Part shown: piece by piece, positions 36,901 to 48,654 of the stretch
How the letters are laid out: every line of letters starts with the position of its first letter
How positions within the stretch are numbered: the first letter of the stretch is position 1
Assembly: GCF_051020955.1 (NCBI RefSeq)
Contig: NC_135013.1
Coordinates: 37,649,302-37,713,301, forward strand
Length of the DNA: 64,000 nucleotides
Source of the DNA: Megalopta genalis
Taxonomy: Eukaryota > Arthropoda > Insecta > Hymenoptera > Halictidae
Direction: 5' to 3'
Translations under genes and position numbers: made by a program
Notes under the pieces: generated by a model
Told to the model about the DNA's origin: nothing
The model's input: only the letters and a program-made list of their open reading frames with translations
Databases searched by the model: none

Positions 36901-36977
36901 CGCATGTACAAAAAACAATCATTCTAAATACAGTAAAATCTCACTATTTGTCGCCAGAACCGAATTCTAAAGTGTGC
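33961..36977. other. intron sequence; unique, with a CpG-rich block at 36050-36660
   Basis: An imperfect GA/AAAG stretch at 34226-34272; GC-rich 34300-34600; AT-rich 35030-35950; CpG-rich 36050-36660. TACAGTAAAATCTCACTATT at 36938-36957 resembles a pogo/mariner-type element end. No gene recognised. Confidence 0.55.
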
Positions 36978-37018
36978 GGAGAGAGAGAAAGAGAGTGCGA
37001 GAGAGAGAGAGAGAGGGC

Positions 37019-37060
<42 letters not shown>

Positions 37061-38930
37061 GCGAGAGTGAGTGAGAGAGAGGGCGCGAGAGTGAGAGAGA
37101 GAGAGCGGGTCGGAGAGCGAGAGAGAGAGTGGGCGGGAGTGAGAGAGAGGGCGCGAGAGTGAGAGAGAGTGGGTGCGAGAGTGAGAGAGAGGGTGCAGGA
37201 GTGAGAGAGAGAGGGTCGGAGAGCGAGAGAGAGAGGGTGCGAGAGTGAGAGAGAGGGCGCGAGAGTGAGAGAGCGGGCGCGAGAGTGAGAGAGAGAGGGT
37301 CGGAGAGAAAGAGAGAGAGAGTGGGCGGGAGTGAGAGAGAGGGCGCGAGAGTGAGAGAGAGTGGGTGCGAGAGTGAGAGAGAGGGCGCGAGAGTGAGAGA
37401 GAGGGTGCAGGAGTGAGAGAGAGAGGGTCGGAGAGCGAGAGAGAGAGGGTGCGAGTGAGAGAGAGAGAGGGTGCGGGAGTGAGAGAGAGGGCGCCGGAGT
37501 GAGAGAGAGGGCGCGAGAGTGAGAGAGAGTGGGTGCGAGAGTGAGAGAGAGGGTGCAGGAGTGAGAGAGAGAGGGTCGGAGAGCGAGAGAGAGAGGGTGC
37601 GAGTGAGAGAGAGAGAGGGTGCGGGAGTGAGAGAGAGGGCGCCGGAGTGAGAGAGAGGGCGCGAGAGTGAGAGAGAGAGGGTCGGAGAGCGAGAGAGAGA
37701 GGGTGCGAGTGAGAGAGAGAGAGGGTGCGGGAGTGAGAGAGAGAGGGCGCCGGAGTGAGAGAGAGGGCGCGAGAGTGAGAGAGAGGGCGCGAGAGTGAGA
37801 GAGAGTGGGTGCGAGAGTGAGAGAGAGGGCGCCGGAGTGAGAGAGAGGGCGCGAGAGTGAGAGAGAGTGGGTGCGAGAGTGAGAGAGAGTGGGTGCGAGA
37901 GTGAGAGAGAGGGTGCAGGAGTGAGAGAGAGAGGGTCGGAGAGCGAGAGAGAGAGGGTGCGAGAGTGAGAGAGAGGGCGCGAGAGTGAGAGAGCGGGCGC
38001 GAGAGTGAGAGAGAGAGGGTCGGAGAGAAAGAGAGAGAGAGTGGGCGGGAGTGAGAGAGAGGGCGCGAGAGTGAGAGAGAGGGTGCAGGAGTGAGAGAGA
38101 GAGGGTCGGAGAGCGAGAGAGAGTGGGTGCGAGAGTGAGAGAGAGGGCGCCGGAGTGAGAGAGAGGGCGCCGGAGTGAGAGAGAGGGCGCGAGAGTGAGA
38201 GAGAGGGTGCAGGAGTGAGAGAGAGAGGGTCGGAGAGCGAGAGAGAGAGGGTGCGAGAGTGAGAGAGAGTGGGTGCGAGAGTGAGAGAGAGGGTGCAGGA
38301 GTGAGAGAGAGAGGGTCGGAGAGCGAGAGAGAGTGGGTGCGAGAGTGAGAGAGAGGGCGCCGGAGTGAGAGAGAGGGCGCGAGAGTGAGAGAGAGTGGGT
38401 GCGAGAGTGAGAGAGAGTGGGTGCGAGAGTGAGAGAGAGGGTGCAGGAGTGAGAGAGAGAGGGTCGGAGAGCGAGAGAGAGTGGGTGCGAGAGTGAGAGA
38501 GAGGGCGCCGGAGTGAGAGAGAGGGCGCCGGAGTGAGAGAGAGGGCGCGAGAGTGAGAGAGAGAGGGTCGGAGAGCGAGAGAGAGAGGGTGCGAGTGAGA
38601 GAGAGAGAGGGTGCGGGAGTGAGAGAGAGAGGGCGCCGGAGTGAGAGAGAGGGCGCGAGAGTGAGAGAGAGGGCGCGAGAGTGAGAGAGAGTGGGTGCGA
38701 GAGTGAGAGAGAGGGCGCCGGAGTGAGAGAGAGGGCGCGAGAGTGAGAGAGAGTGGGTGCGAGAGTGAGAGAGAGAGGGTCGGAGAGTGAGAGAGAGGGC
38801 GCGAGAGTGAGAGAGAGGGTGCTGGAGTGAGAGAGAGTGGGTGCGAGAGTGAGAGAGAGGGCGCGAGGGTGAGATGGTCGGAGAGCGAGAGAGAGAGAGA
38901 AGGTGCGAGAGTGAGGGAGAGAGAAACCTA
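36978..38930. repeat. ~2-kb GA-rich minisatellite (about 20-bp units)
   Basis: Repeated GTGAGAGAGAGGGCGCGAGA-like units with variants GGGTGCAGGA, GGGTCGGAGAGC, GTGGGTGCGAGA and GGCGCCGGA. Variant units recur in longer shared blocks (GGTGCAGGA - GGTCGGAGAGC - GGTGCGA occurs many times), which suggests amplification of multi-unit blocks. The + strand is almost entirely purine with regular C/T interruptions. The reverse strand reads as Ser-Leu-rich ORFs of more than 650 codons in two frames because the repeat lacks stops; I do not call a gene. Confidence 0.95.
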
Positions 38931-41104
38931 CCTGGAAAGGTAGCAATCAGCATCGGTCATAGCCGGCGTACATTACTATGAATACATTGTAGTGATAGAA
39001 TAAAAACGATGACTTAACTTTTTTATTTCTAATTTTATATACATGAAAATTGTTTTAATATATTGGTCACATTTTTCCAATTAAAATTATATCAAACATA
39101 ACATGCTTTAAACCATTCTTTTTCATTATACGTAATAAGTAACTTATTTTATTTGCGAAAAAAAGCATTAGAAAATCCGATTTTAACATATGAAATATTA
39201 AAGGCAACGTCAAAGAAGGTATGCACATATGTCGTTCGAAAGAAAATATCAGTGGAAGTTATGCTATTCGAGCCTACGTTCGATGCCGGAAATGAGAGAA
39301 GGCCTTACCGGCATGGGAGAACGAAGAGAATGAAGAGTTTCTGGTTTAAAATTTGCCGGCATGGGAAAAGTTAGACATCGTTTTGAGGACGAGCCTGCGC
39401 GTGGAGGGTGTGAAGGAACTGTTTTCTGTATATTTTCCATCACTCTGGAATTTTAAGAGGTCGAAGATCGCGAAAAAACACGACATTCAGCGTCCTGGAA
39501 ACTCAGCGCCGATAGCGCAACAAATGTGTTGCAGATGTTGCGACGAAAGACAAGGGCTAGAACCGAAGCCACGTTTTCCTATGAGGACAATTTCCTCCTC
39601 TCGAGTGTACGAGGAGAACCGAGTTTTCTTTTTGGTGTTCCGTTGTCAGTCGTTGCAAAATATTCTTAAAGTAAAGAACTCCCTAGCGCGCCATAAAATA
39701 AAGTCTTCCAGTACCTAATCAATTTTTAGTGTCCAATGTTATTAGTGATATTAATAATTAGTGATGTTCGCGCATCGACACTGCGACCGTTGTTCGGTCT
39801 ACGGGGGTTGTAAATTCCCGACTCTAATTTGACAATGTGGTTCGCGATGCTCTGTGCCCACTTAAAGTAACAGAGCTGGTAGTGAAGGGTATTGACTGTT
39901 GCATTTTTTAACAGAAACAACGACTTTAATTTAGAAGACTAGGTATAGTACATGGAGTGTTTTCGGTCTGTGTGGTGTCGAATGATTGTTGAAGACTATC
40001 CGCGCCGCGCGATGTACCGGCCTTTTTATTGAGGAAGCTTCTTTGTGAAGCTCCACCTTCCCGGATAGAGACGTGCACTGATTGGTTTTTGCCGAAAGTT
40101 ATGTTTGTCCAATCAGTGCCCTTTTAAGTTTTAGCAACTCCCCGAGAGCGACTGGTCTCGGAGAGGACGTGATTGTTTTATGACACGGTCGAAGAGTTTC
40201 CGCCGCCTTCGACGACACAACGGAAATTCCTCCAGGTCAACTCACGGTAGCCTCGAGTACCGTGTTACGCACTCGGCTCGAGATGACCCTTCGGAAATCC
40301 TAGGTTTACGACACGTTATGGTTGGTGGAATAGCCGAAAATTAGTTTTGGAGGCCGGATGGTCGCCAGACGTAAAAAAGGTCTTTATCCTATTGTCGAAT
40401 CCGTGTCGTAAACCTGGTCGACGAAAACTCGACGGAATTTGTTCTTCTGGCATGAAACGTTCTACGAGAACGGAACAAGTGATACATAAATTGTGGCAAT
40501 TAATATCGTTCTTTTTAATCGTTTTACACTCTAAATTACATGCGCGTAGCTTTACTATTAATATTATGGCAGCAATGCTTGAATGTTTTGAAGGATCTTG
40601 AAACAGGACTGTCAACTAAACATCGGAAAATAGCATTTAAGGTGACAAATTTTTATTTTTTTGGGAAAATGAAATAAACATCAGTAAAGGCAACAACTTT
40701 GCATCTTGGCAGTACATTACGTGCAACGTCTATCGTCTTTAATTTCAGTGTCAACAGAAATATCTGTCCAAACTATATCATGTTTGGTCTCATTTTAATC
40801 AGAAAACTATCAGCAATATGTTAAAAAAAATCAATACTAAAATCTTAAAATTAAGAAAAGTTATGTCGTTGCATTATGAGTTGTTTTCCAGGAATTCGAG
40901 TCAAAGGAGTCGCGGCGCGTGTCGCAGCACATGTGTTCACCGATATCATCGAACCTCAGCATAGCGAGAAAATCGATAAATTAAAGGGTTGCGAGAAAAT
41001 CAATAAATTGCAGGGCCGTAGCAAAATATCTCGGTGTCAGAATTGGCATACTCAAGTTACGCCGAGAAGGGAGACACTATTGTACAACGACTATACCGCC
41101 CTAC
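38931..41104. other. intron sequence with inverted-repeat cluster near 40.1-40.4 kb
   Basis: AT-rich at first, GC-richer 39250-39700 and 39950-40420. GCACTGATTGG/CCAATCAGTGC (40075-40085 / 40110-40120) and AGGTTTACGACACG/CGTGTCGTAAACCT (40302-40315 / 40402-40415) are perfect inverted repeats. A 27-bp GAGAAAATC(G/A)ATAAATT unit is duplicated near 40967-41020. No recognised gene. Confidence 0.6.
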
Positions 41105-41333
41105 TTAACACTAGAACTACCAAATCAGTCGAAATAACCGATTTCTGATTTTTTCTTTTACAATTCCCGATACCGTAAAAATGTTTTTGTTAGAAATTTT
41201 TATACGAACTTCTTCATTGAAGCTCGTATCGTAATAAAAATCGTAGAAAGTTCAAATAAATCCAATCTTGTCGTTGTTATAAAACAATACACATTAGTCA
41301 CGTTTTGGGCTCGGCAGTTCTAATGTTAGTTAA
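41105..41333. mobile_element. TTAA-bounded MITE, 229 bp
   Basis: TTAA at 41105-41108 and 41330-41333. Inner ends CACTAGAACTACC and (minus strand) CTAACATTAGAACTGCC are alike. Target site suggests piggyBac superfamily. Confidence 0.65.
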
Positions 41334-42309
41334 ATTGTCCTAACTAACATTTCTGGTCATCCGGAAGATGAAGCTTTAAGTTAATAAAATCATTTTCACG
41401 TGAGCGAAAACGAATAAATGAAATTGCATTTGAAATTCTAAGAGGTATATCAAATGTTCTAGCTTTGCTCGAAAGGTAAATAGCACGTGATAATATTTTC
41501 AAATATCCTGAAAAGTGGCAAATTAGTATAGAAGACATTTCAAGTAAGGACGGCAGAATAGTAATAAAATGTCTGCAATATATAGAGAGAGAGACGCCGA
41601 CATGAACTTGGCATAGCTGGTGCAATTGCAATTTCATAGTTTTGCCCTTGAAACACTGTATGTATCGGCTCGGAAAGTTACCTGAAAGATATAATAGTTC
41701 GAATTTCAAGATTTTAAAGGGTCCTTGTCGTCCAGAGATATTACAATGAAATCGGATTTTTAAAAATTAGAGTGCAGATATCAGGTTCCCGTAAATCTGC
41801 TATTAATCACTTTAATCGGCGTGTACCTATATCTCTTCCGAGTGAACTTCTCCGTTGGACTTGGTAGCAATCAACTGTGGCAGGTTAAAGTGTCGAGGTG
41901 GCCTTCGCCGAGCTTCCAATGCCGTCACAAGGTCAACGAAATGTCAGCATGATCTGTATTTCTGCGGTTCTATCGCCGTTTTAATTGCAACTGTTTCTAT
42001 CAGTTTCGGTTCAATCTACTTTTCGATTCTGTGACAAATTGCTTTCTAGAGAATTGTGGTTTTCCTTTGGTAGTCGTATGAATTGTTCATACTAATTGCT
42101 AGACTGCGGATTTTATGCGTTTATTGCAAATATTTATTTATTCATTTTATATGTACGGATGAAAACTCATTTTTGCAATATAGAACAAAAACTAATATTA
42201 GTGCAGAGAGAAAATTATCGAGTCAGTAATTAGGTATTTAGTTTATGTAAATTCATAAGTATTGATAAGGAAGGTAAAGTATAATGAATACAGAAGAATT
42301 TAAATTCTT

Positions 42310-42341
42310 ATATAACGATACTCTTAAGAGTATCGTTATAT
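42310..42341. repeat. perfect 32-bp palindrome
   Basis: Each half, ATATAACGATACTCTT, is followed with no spacer by its exact reverse complement. No transposon flank seen. Confidence 0.9.
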
Positions 42342-42851
42342 TATTTCATACTGATTCAAACTGTTCAACGAAGAGACACATTGTTATACAATTGTTGTCT
42401 CATACAATTACCGAACGGAATGTTTACTTTGCATAAAGATCCGCATTTCTTTCGAATACCAAACGCTTCGTGCCGATCAAAATGACCGGTATTTTTATCT
42501 TTTTTCGGAGTTATTGGAAACAAACCAATTAATTTCTCACTTCGAAGCACACATTACGTCTGCGATAAAAATGTTAAAAAGTCGAAGTTAATTCAGTCTT
42601 ATCATTCTGCTAAAGCGACGCGTGTCAGTCATTTTTTCTGCTCCGTAAGTTTAGCGTTAATTACGCGTGCATATCGTGTATCATGCATGTATCATCCGTG
42701 CGATGCAGTTCTCCGGGATTCATGAGCATAAGTGGACTATTATGATCAGATTCCCCGAAAGAATACCTGGTTTTTAGAACGCGGACACGTCCGCTTGTTT
42801 TATCTATACATGGTTTTTCGTTTCAAAAATGTAATTACAGTGCGATATCCT

Positions 42852-42877
42852 TGCGCGCGCGCGCGCGCGTGTGTGTA
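42852..42877. repeat. (CG)n(TG)n alternating purine-pyrimidine tract
   Basis: GCGCGCGCGCGCGCGC followed by GTGTGTGT is a strong Z-DNA-type sequence. Confidence 0.9.
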
Positions 42878-42981
42878 TATCGTTTCACGCATATATACAT
42901 GGTTCTAGACGTGTGTAAATTCAGTGTACTGTGAACACATTTCTAGTTACAACCATACTCGCCGTACCCAGGACACAGAAT

Positions 42982-43154
42982 TTAACGCTTTATCTACCGG
43001 CAGTTCTGTAATAAATTTTTAAAAATCGAAGATCGACGGTTAATAGTTGCTTAAAAATTTTGGAACTACTTAAAAGAAAATTATTGAGCTTTTCTTAGAG
43101 ACAGTTCATTCATTGAAAAGCCTGCTAATAGGTTTCCGGTAAATAAAGTGTTAA
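42982..43154. mobile_element. TTAA-bounded MITE, 173 bp
   Basis: TTAA at 42982-42985 and 43151-43154. Inverted ends CGCTTTATCTACCGGCA and CACTTTATTTACCGGAA. No coding capacity. Confidence 0.7.
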
Positions 43155-44669
43155 AAAGTGTCCAACTAAATTACTACTGTCGAAATCCCGTCGCTTTTTT
43201 AAACAATTTTCAAACATAGTTATCTGTCTATAATGTTATGGAAAAAAATACGGTTGTGTTTGGAAGAGTTTATAGAATCATTCTACAGAAATATCATTCG
43301 CATAGCTTTCACTGTTCAAGCAGCAAAAGTTCTCGCAATTACCAAAAATGTAAAATGTTTTTTCATAGTCTATCGATTTTGTTTCTTTCGTATTACTTTT
43401 TCGAGTTATAGATAGTTATTTTAGTTACTGTTTAGTTACTATTTTAGCTATTATTATTATAGTTACCGATTATCAACAACTATAAAAGCGAGACACGAGG
43501 CTCGAATAATCGTATCTCCTCTTCTCAAATCGTCCATTTTTGTGCGCAATCTGAGCTCGAATTAGGGAGAAATTACTGTAATGCCCAACTCTGACCTATA
43601 ACAGTGTTAGAAGACTGTACTGCAGATTTTGAAGTTCGTATCAAAGTTCGCGGCGGACACGTTACGGTACTTTGAAAATTAGCGCATCGCCGTTCGCGGA
43701 GCGAATCGCGTGGGCGTTGTTCTCTCTCTCTTTCTCCCCGTCGAGAGAGAAAGAGAAGGCAATCGCGTAGGAGTCGCTACGGCTAGGATTAGCGATCGGT
43801 TCGGCTCGATTCGAAATCGTTGATTCCGAGGAATGACGTCGGCAATGATTTTTATCCTTCGACTGCCTCTTCTCCGCCCTTATATAACGCCGGCTCTCGC
43901 TCGTCCACGCTCGCCTTTGTTCGCGCGCTTTTCCGCTCCGCTCCGCTCCGTTCCGTTCCTGTTTGGCTTCTGTGATTTCTATTACTTACGCGTCTGGCTT
44001 TGTTGCTGCACACATCTTTGAATTCGTTAGGTAACTGGCAGCTCCTATTATAAAGGTGACGCCTTAACCGGCACTATTGAATTAACGCTGTTTCGTTGGT
44101 ACACTTTCTGCAACGCTCGCGCGAATCTGCTCGCGATCCTCGCGATCCACGGTGTTGCGACTCGAGGTATTTGCTAACTGGACAAAACTCTCTCTCTTTT
44201 TTTTTAATGCGTATTGTTCGTCACCGCGTCCTTGTAGCTTTATTGCAACAATGAATATATTTACCGTTTATCAACATTTGACGTTTAACGTAATTATTTA
44301 TATTATCTATGCTATTATTATTATACTGTTATAATTATGCAGTTATTATTATTATTATGTTATAATTGTTTGATTATGTAATCATTTGCAACGTTCGCCA
44401 ACGTTTTCGTTTAATAACATGTTTTGACAAAAATATCTATCGATATTGATTGAAGACTAATAAAATTGTATTAAATTTATATTAAATTTAATGAAATTAG
44501 ATTATATATATATGATAAATGTATTATAAATCGTCATTTTTGTAGAACAAAATAATTCTCGATTACATGAAACGGTGTTTTCATCAGACGAATTTTCAAT
44601 ATATATTTAAAAATAATAAAAAATTTATATAGTTTCGAATTTTATACGTATTCTCAAAATTGATTAGCA
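43155..44669. other. intron sequence; CpG-rich 43640-44160, then AT-rich
   Basis: The CpG block includes a hairpin-forming CTCTCTCTTTCTC/GAGAGAGAAAGAG pair (43721-43757) and CCGCT repeats near 43935. 43487-43578 resembles the MITE at 60145-60293 (shared GAGGCTCGAATAATCGTATC-type block). 44280-44660 is AT-rich simple sequence. Confidence 0.6.
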
Positions 44670-44984
44670 TTAACACGTTGAACGCCACGCCGGTTTTACA
44701 GAAATTGTCTGTTGCGCCACGATGAATTTTCTTTTATGTGATATATATAATGTTGAAATATTATCTGCAATAAATAAGTTACAGTGTATAACCATGTTTG
44801 CGACAGGGGTCACCGTTTGAATTGACGATGGTAATAATACAAAATTTTAGATATTGACGTTTGTTTTAAATTATATATATATTTCTATCAATTTGGGCGC
44901 GCCGGTCACCGGTGGCCCCCATAGCGTCACCGCCAAGTTAAGTGCCGGCCACCGTTGACCCCCGCGTGGCATTCAACGTGCTAA
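44670..44984. mobile_element. TTAA-type MITE, ~315 bp, one target copy mutated
   Basis: Left TTAA 44670-44673 followed by CACGTTGAACGCCACGC. The right end on the minus strand reads CACGTTGAATGCCACGC, with CTAA in place of TTAA at 44981-44984. Confidence 0.7.
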
Positions 44985-46107
44985 TCGCAACACTCGATTT
45001 ACTATTCGAGTCTTGCCAGACTCGAACAGTATTTATATTTGCTGGATTACGCACCGGATGAAAATAGTCCAAAATCGAGAAGTATTCGAGAAGAGTATTA
45101 TATAGCATTTTCCACGAGGAAGCTCCGAGACGAATACGCGCGGTTTGTTCGCCGGCGGAGTTCAAAACGTCGAAATACTGAATGAACCGGCGAGGCCGGC
45201 TCCAGTTTCGTCGACCGGCTCGAACTCCAAAGTTCATTGGGCTGTTTCGTTGACCAGAGAGATGCGCCTTTTCCTGGCGGTACGTGACTAAGCATAAGCA
45301 ACAAGGTCGACCTCGTTATCGCGTACGTACGTATATTCGTATAACAAGTCCTCGGACTTAATCGTCCGGCGTAAGCACACACAAGGCCGTACTCGTTATC
45401 GCTTACACATCCGTGTATCGGCTTGAATTCTACGATACGTAAGAAAATCGGCCGATCGCATTCATGGAAGCCCCGTCCTCGTCATCGTCATCGTCGTTGC
45501 GGGAAACATGTAAACACGTGAGCACGAAGAGAGAGGCCTTCTTCGTTAATCGAACGGAATTGCTTTTATCGTTGTCCGTTCTGCTAAAAAAAACTAAGCC
45601 GTCCAAGCCTTGTCGTGCTGTCGCAATCGCCGATAGTATTTGCCATTAACGGACCACCATGGAGCATCGAAATTGACCCGGACCGATCTTCTTGATATTT
45701 AAATTTGATTTCCTCGAGAATGAAATCTCCCACGCAATTTCGTTATTCTTCATTTTCGTATTATTTCTAGCTGTAGAATCTACCTGACTCAATCTCTATC
45801 ATGATTTAGGGAACACCCTGTATTAACATCGATACTGCTCAAATTATTACCGTAGAGTTTTAATAATTAATTTTCTATGTATCGAATAAGACGTATTAAT
45901 TTTTTTATTCGCAAATAAACAGAGTAAAAGAATAGAAAATTTTAGTTTGCCTTATTCGATAACTATGAAGTTAATTATGCTTGAAAACAAAGCAAAGGCA
46001 CAGTAATTGGTCACTCCACAGTAATCTGCTCCACTAGCCTATGTGGTTGACGGAATTATGTATTTTCTCAGATCTTACAATTAATTTCTATGCTAATTTA
46101 GTACACC
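44985..46107. other. intron sequence with CpG-rich block
   Basis: GC-rich 45100-45660 with a degenerate duplication (CTCGTTATCGCGTACG at ~45308 and CTCGTTATCGCTTACA at ~45393). A single GGGAACACCCTGTATTAA transposon-end-like sequence at ~45810. AT-rich afterwards. Confidence 0.55.
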
Positions 46108-46340
46108 ACCCTAATTTGATTGTAATCAAATTGTATTCGAATAAATTTTTATCTAGATAAATTTTTATTCGATTGAATACTTATTTGATTGTAATCAAAT
46201 TGTATTCGAATAAATTTTTATCTAGATAAATTTTTATTCAATTGAATACTTATTTGATAGTGTCGAATAAAATTGTATTCGAATAAATGTTTATTCGATT
46301 GAATATTTATGCAATAGTATCGAATAAATTTGTATTCGTT
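46108..46340. repeat. ~70-bp tandem AT-rich repeat
   Basis: TTGATTGTAATCAAATTG...TATCTAGATAAATTTTTATTC is duplicated almost exactly (46118-46186 and 46187-46253), followed by two shorter diverged units built on ATTCGAATAAAT. Confidence 0.85.
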
Positions 46341-46593
46341 AGTCTTTATGTTTAATCCGTCATTCAAGAATCAAATTTTGCCCAATTCTGGTACTGGTGT
46401 TAAAATATTTATTAAATCACGAATTTTTATGTACTCACGGTATATGCAAATTGTTGAAAACACAATTGCACGTGCATATTAACGAAAACTAATTGCATTG
46501 TTATTCAAAGTTCACCGTAAGGAATGTTCTAGTCGGTGTAAGAAATCCTTTCCTTCTTCAAATTTTTATAAAAGAACCCATGGAAATGAGAAT

Positions 46594-46626
46594 TTGCATA
46601 AAAATCCACAGTCTAATTATTATTCC
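46594..46626 (+). repeat. dispersed module copy (TTGCATAAAAATCCACAGTC)
   Basis: Plus-strand partial copy of the ~50-bp module, in the otherwise unannotated 46341-46687 stretch. Confidence 0.55.
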
Positions 46627-46687
46627 AGACAAACGATTATTATCCTAGAAATAATTCGACCGACAATGTTCAGGTCGCGATGACCGG

Positions 46688-46924
46688 TTAACCCTTAGCA
46701 CCCTGGAGGTGACTCCAAGGCACCACAAAAGATCGTTTCATCGGATTCCAAAAGAATGTTGAGATCACCGAAATTGTTTATATTTAAAAAGCTGTCGAAA
46801 GTGTTGCATGTGTCGCAACAGTCAATTTCATCTGCACAAAATGCACTAAAATTCTGAATCACAGGAAATTCAGAAAAACTATTTTAGATTTAGAGTTAAA
46901 ATGTCTCCGAGTGCAAAGGGTTAA
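46688..46924. mobile_element. TTAA-bounded MITE, 237 bp (CCCTTTGCAC family)
   Basis: TTAA at 46688-46691 and 46921-46924. Ends CCCTTAGCACC and (minus) CCCTTTGCACTCGGAG. The same family as the element at 51464-52080, which shares GTTTATATTTRAAAA and AGAGTTAAAATRKCTYCGAGTG. Confidence 0.8.
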
Positions 46925-46993
46925 CTGGCTAGGGCCAGAGTTCCCCGTGTAGCTCCGAAGAGCACGGTTCCGAAACCGATACCCGAGGAACCA

Positions 46994-46996
<3 letters not shown>

Positions 46997-47032
<36 letters not shown>

Positions 47033-47199
47033 GGGGTAATTCGACGCCAGCATAATCCCGGTCGGTCCGTTACGCCTCGAAATAAAGGAGAGAGGAAGCC
47101 TTTTCCCGTGGTTGATTTCGTAGGCATCCTCATTTTCTCACGGCAGGAGAGAACCACAGAGAGGGAGGGAGCGAGAGAGAGAGAGAGAGAGAGAGAGAG
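46997..47199. repeat. two (GA)n tracts flanking a GC-rich segment
   Basis: GA runs at 46997-47031 and 47172-47199 (both GA on +), ~140 bp apart. They directly precede a CpG-rich block (47200-47620), an arrangement common at GAGA-factor-type regulatory DNA. Function inferred only. Confidence 0.9.
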
Positions 47200-48654
47200 G
47201 CAGAGAACACGCACACGTCGCGGCCATTGAAACACGAGCATCCATAAAATATGGTTATGTCGCGAAGTCCCGGATTCCCTCGCTCTCGAAACCGGAGATG
47301 CTCGCGGGACGATTTCGCGCGCGCGATCCGTCATTATCTGGCCGCGACTACCGTTATGTTTATTGACCAGAGGCCGGTCTTAATTTCTCAGACGTGTTCG
47401 CTCCGGATGCCTAACCCGTCGTCGCCCCGTCGCTCGTCCGTTAACGTTCCACGGACCGCCACGGGGACTAACGGACGCGAATTAACACTTTCCTGCCCGG
47501 TGCCGGTCCGGGACGCGATCAGAACGCGATTAGGAGAGAATTTTCGCGGTTTCTTTTTTTTCCGCCTCGAGCGGCATACTTCCTGCGGATTTTAGCATGT
47601 CGACGCGCTCCGGTCGGCAGGATTCTCTGCCGGTCATTAGTCTTTACTTGATTTTTTTTGTCGATCCTTTGATAGTACACTATATTTCTCTACGAATTGA
47701 CGTGAAGTATTATTTAATCCTGTGAATTATGATTTCTTTCGTTGATCGACGCTTCTTTGTCTCAAATAAATAGCCTGGATTTTATGTATTTATGACAAGA
47801 ACGAGTAGCTGAAGTCATAAAGATGATCATAAAGATGTAAGAAGAATTGAACAATATTGATACGCCGTTTTCAATTTGTGAAAGTTATTCAAAGAAACGA
47901 TTTATTTTTATTTCATTCCTGTTCCTTACAATCGGTGTTCCGTCCTACAACGGGATTTTCGGGCCTAACTTCCTCCGGGACGAATTACCTTTTCCTTTTA
48001 TCCCTAACAAACATTTATTGACGGGGAATCTTCGGCTCAACGAGACAAATTAACAGTCCTTCAACGAACGACGTGCAATAGACAAAAGGTCACGTTCGTT
48101 AGGTTTTTAATTTCGTAGAGCCTTCTTCATTGCAATTTTGAAGTTTATGATTTTTCGAGCCATCTTCTATCCGGCAATAAAGCCATTTCTGCACTTTTGA
48201 ATAATGCACACCTTCATCGGCAGCATCTTTTATGACAGGGTCGCTAGCACGCACCGCTTCGGTCGCCCGTCCAGGATTTCTTGCTACCTGCGGCAGTGCG
48301 TGCTACGTCACTTTTACATCCCCTTCCATTGCGTCACTGTCACGAAACAGTATAAAAATTCGAAACCGATTCTTATTTTAGTTAGTTGTCACTCGTCAGT
48401 TCATCGTCGTTTAGTCTTCAGTCATTCGTCTGTTATCAGTTCAGTTGCTCAGTTCACACTTATTCAGTCCTAATCTTAATCACGCTTGTTGAGCGGCACA
48501 TTTTAAGTCAACCAAACAGTTGTCCCTTTTTTTAATTAAACGGCAACGATATCGATCTACTCCGTCGCACAGCGTAATCGGCTTTACGGCCCGAGAGATA
48601 GTTTATATCGCGGAGTGACGATATCGGGTGCTAATACGACGCACCCAAACAAAC
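47200..48654. other. intron sequence; CpG-rich then unique
   Basis: 47200-47620 CpG-rich. A dispersed-module relative on the minus strand at 47772-47797 continues into sequence similar to 29296-29370. Remainder unique. No gene recognised. Confidence 0.55.

Larger units (their letters stand above)
41334..42981. other. intron sequence with perfect palindrome and CG/TG tract
   Basis: Otherwise unique. Holds module copies at 42102-42124 (minus) and 42425-42450 (plus), a 32-bp palindrome (42310-42341), and an alternating CG/TG run (42852-42877). Confidence 0.6.

Noticed and set aside
36944..38953. Minus-strand ORFs of more than 650 codons rich in Ser-Leu
   Set aside because: Two overlapping frames are open at once because the GA/TC minisatellite contains no stop triplets. 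No domain, no non-repeat flank, composition identical to the repeat.
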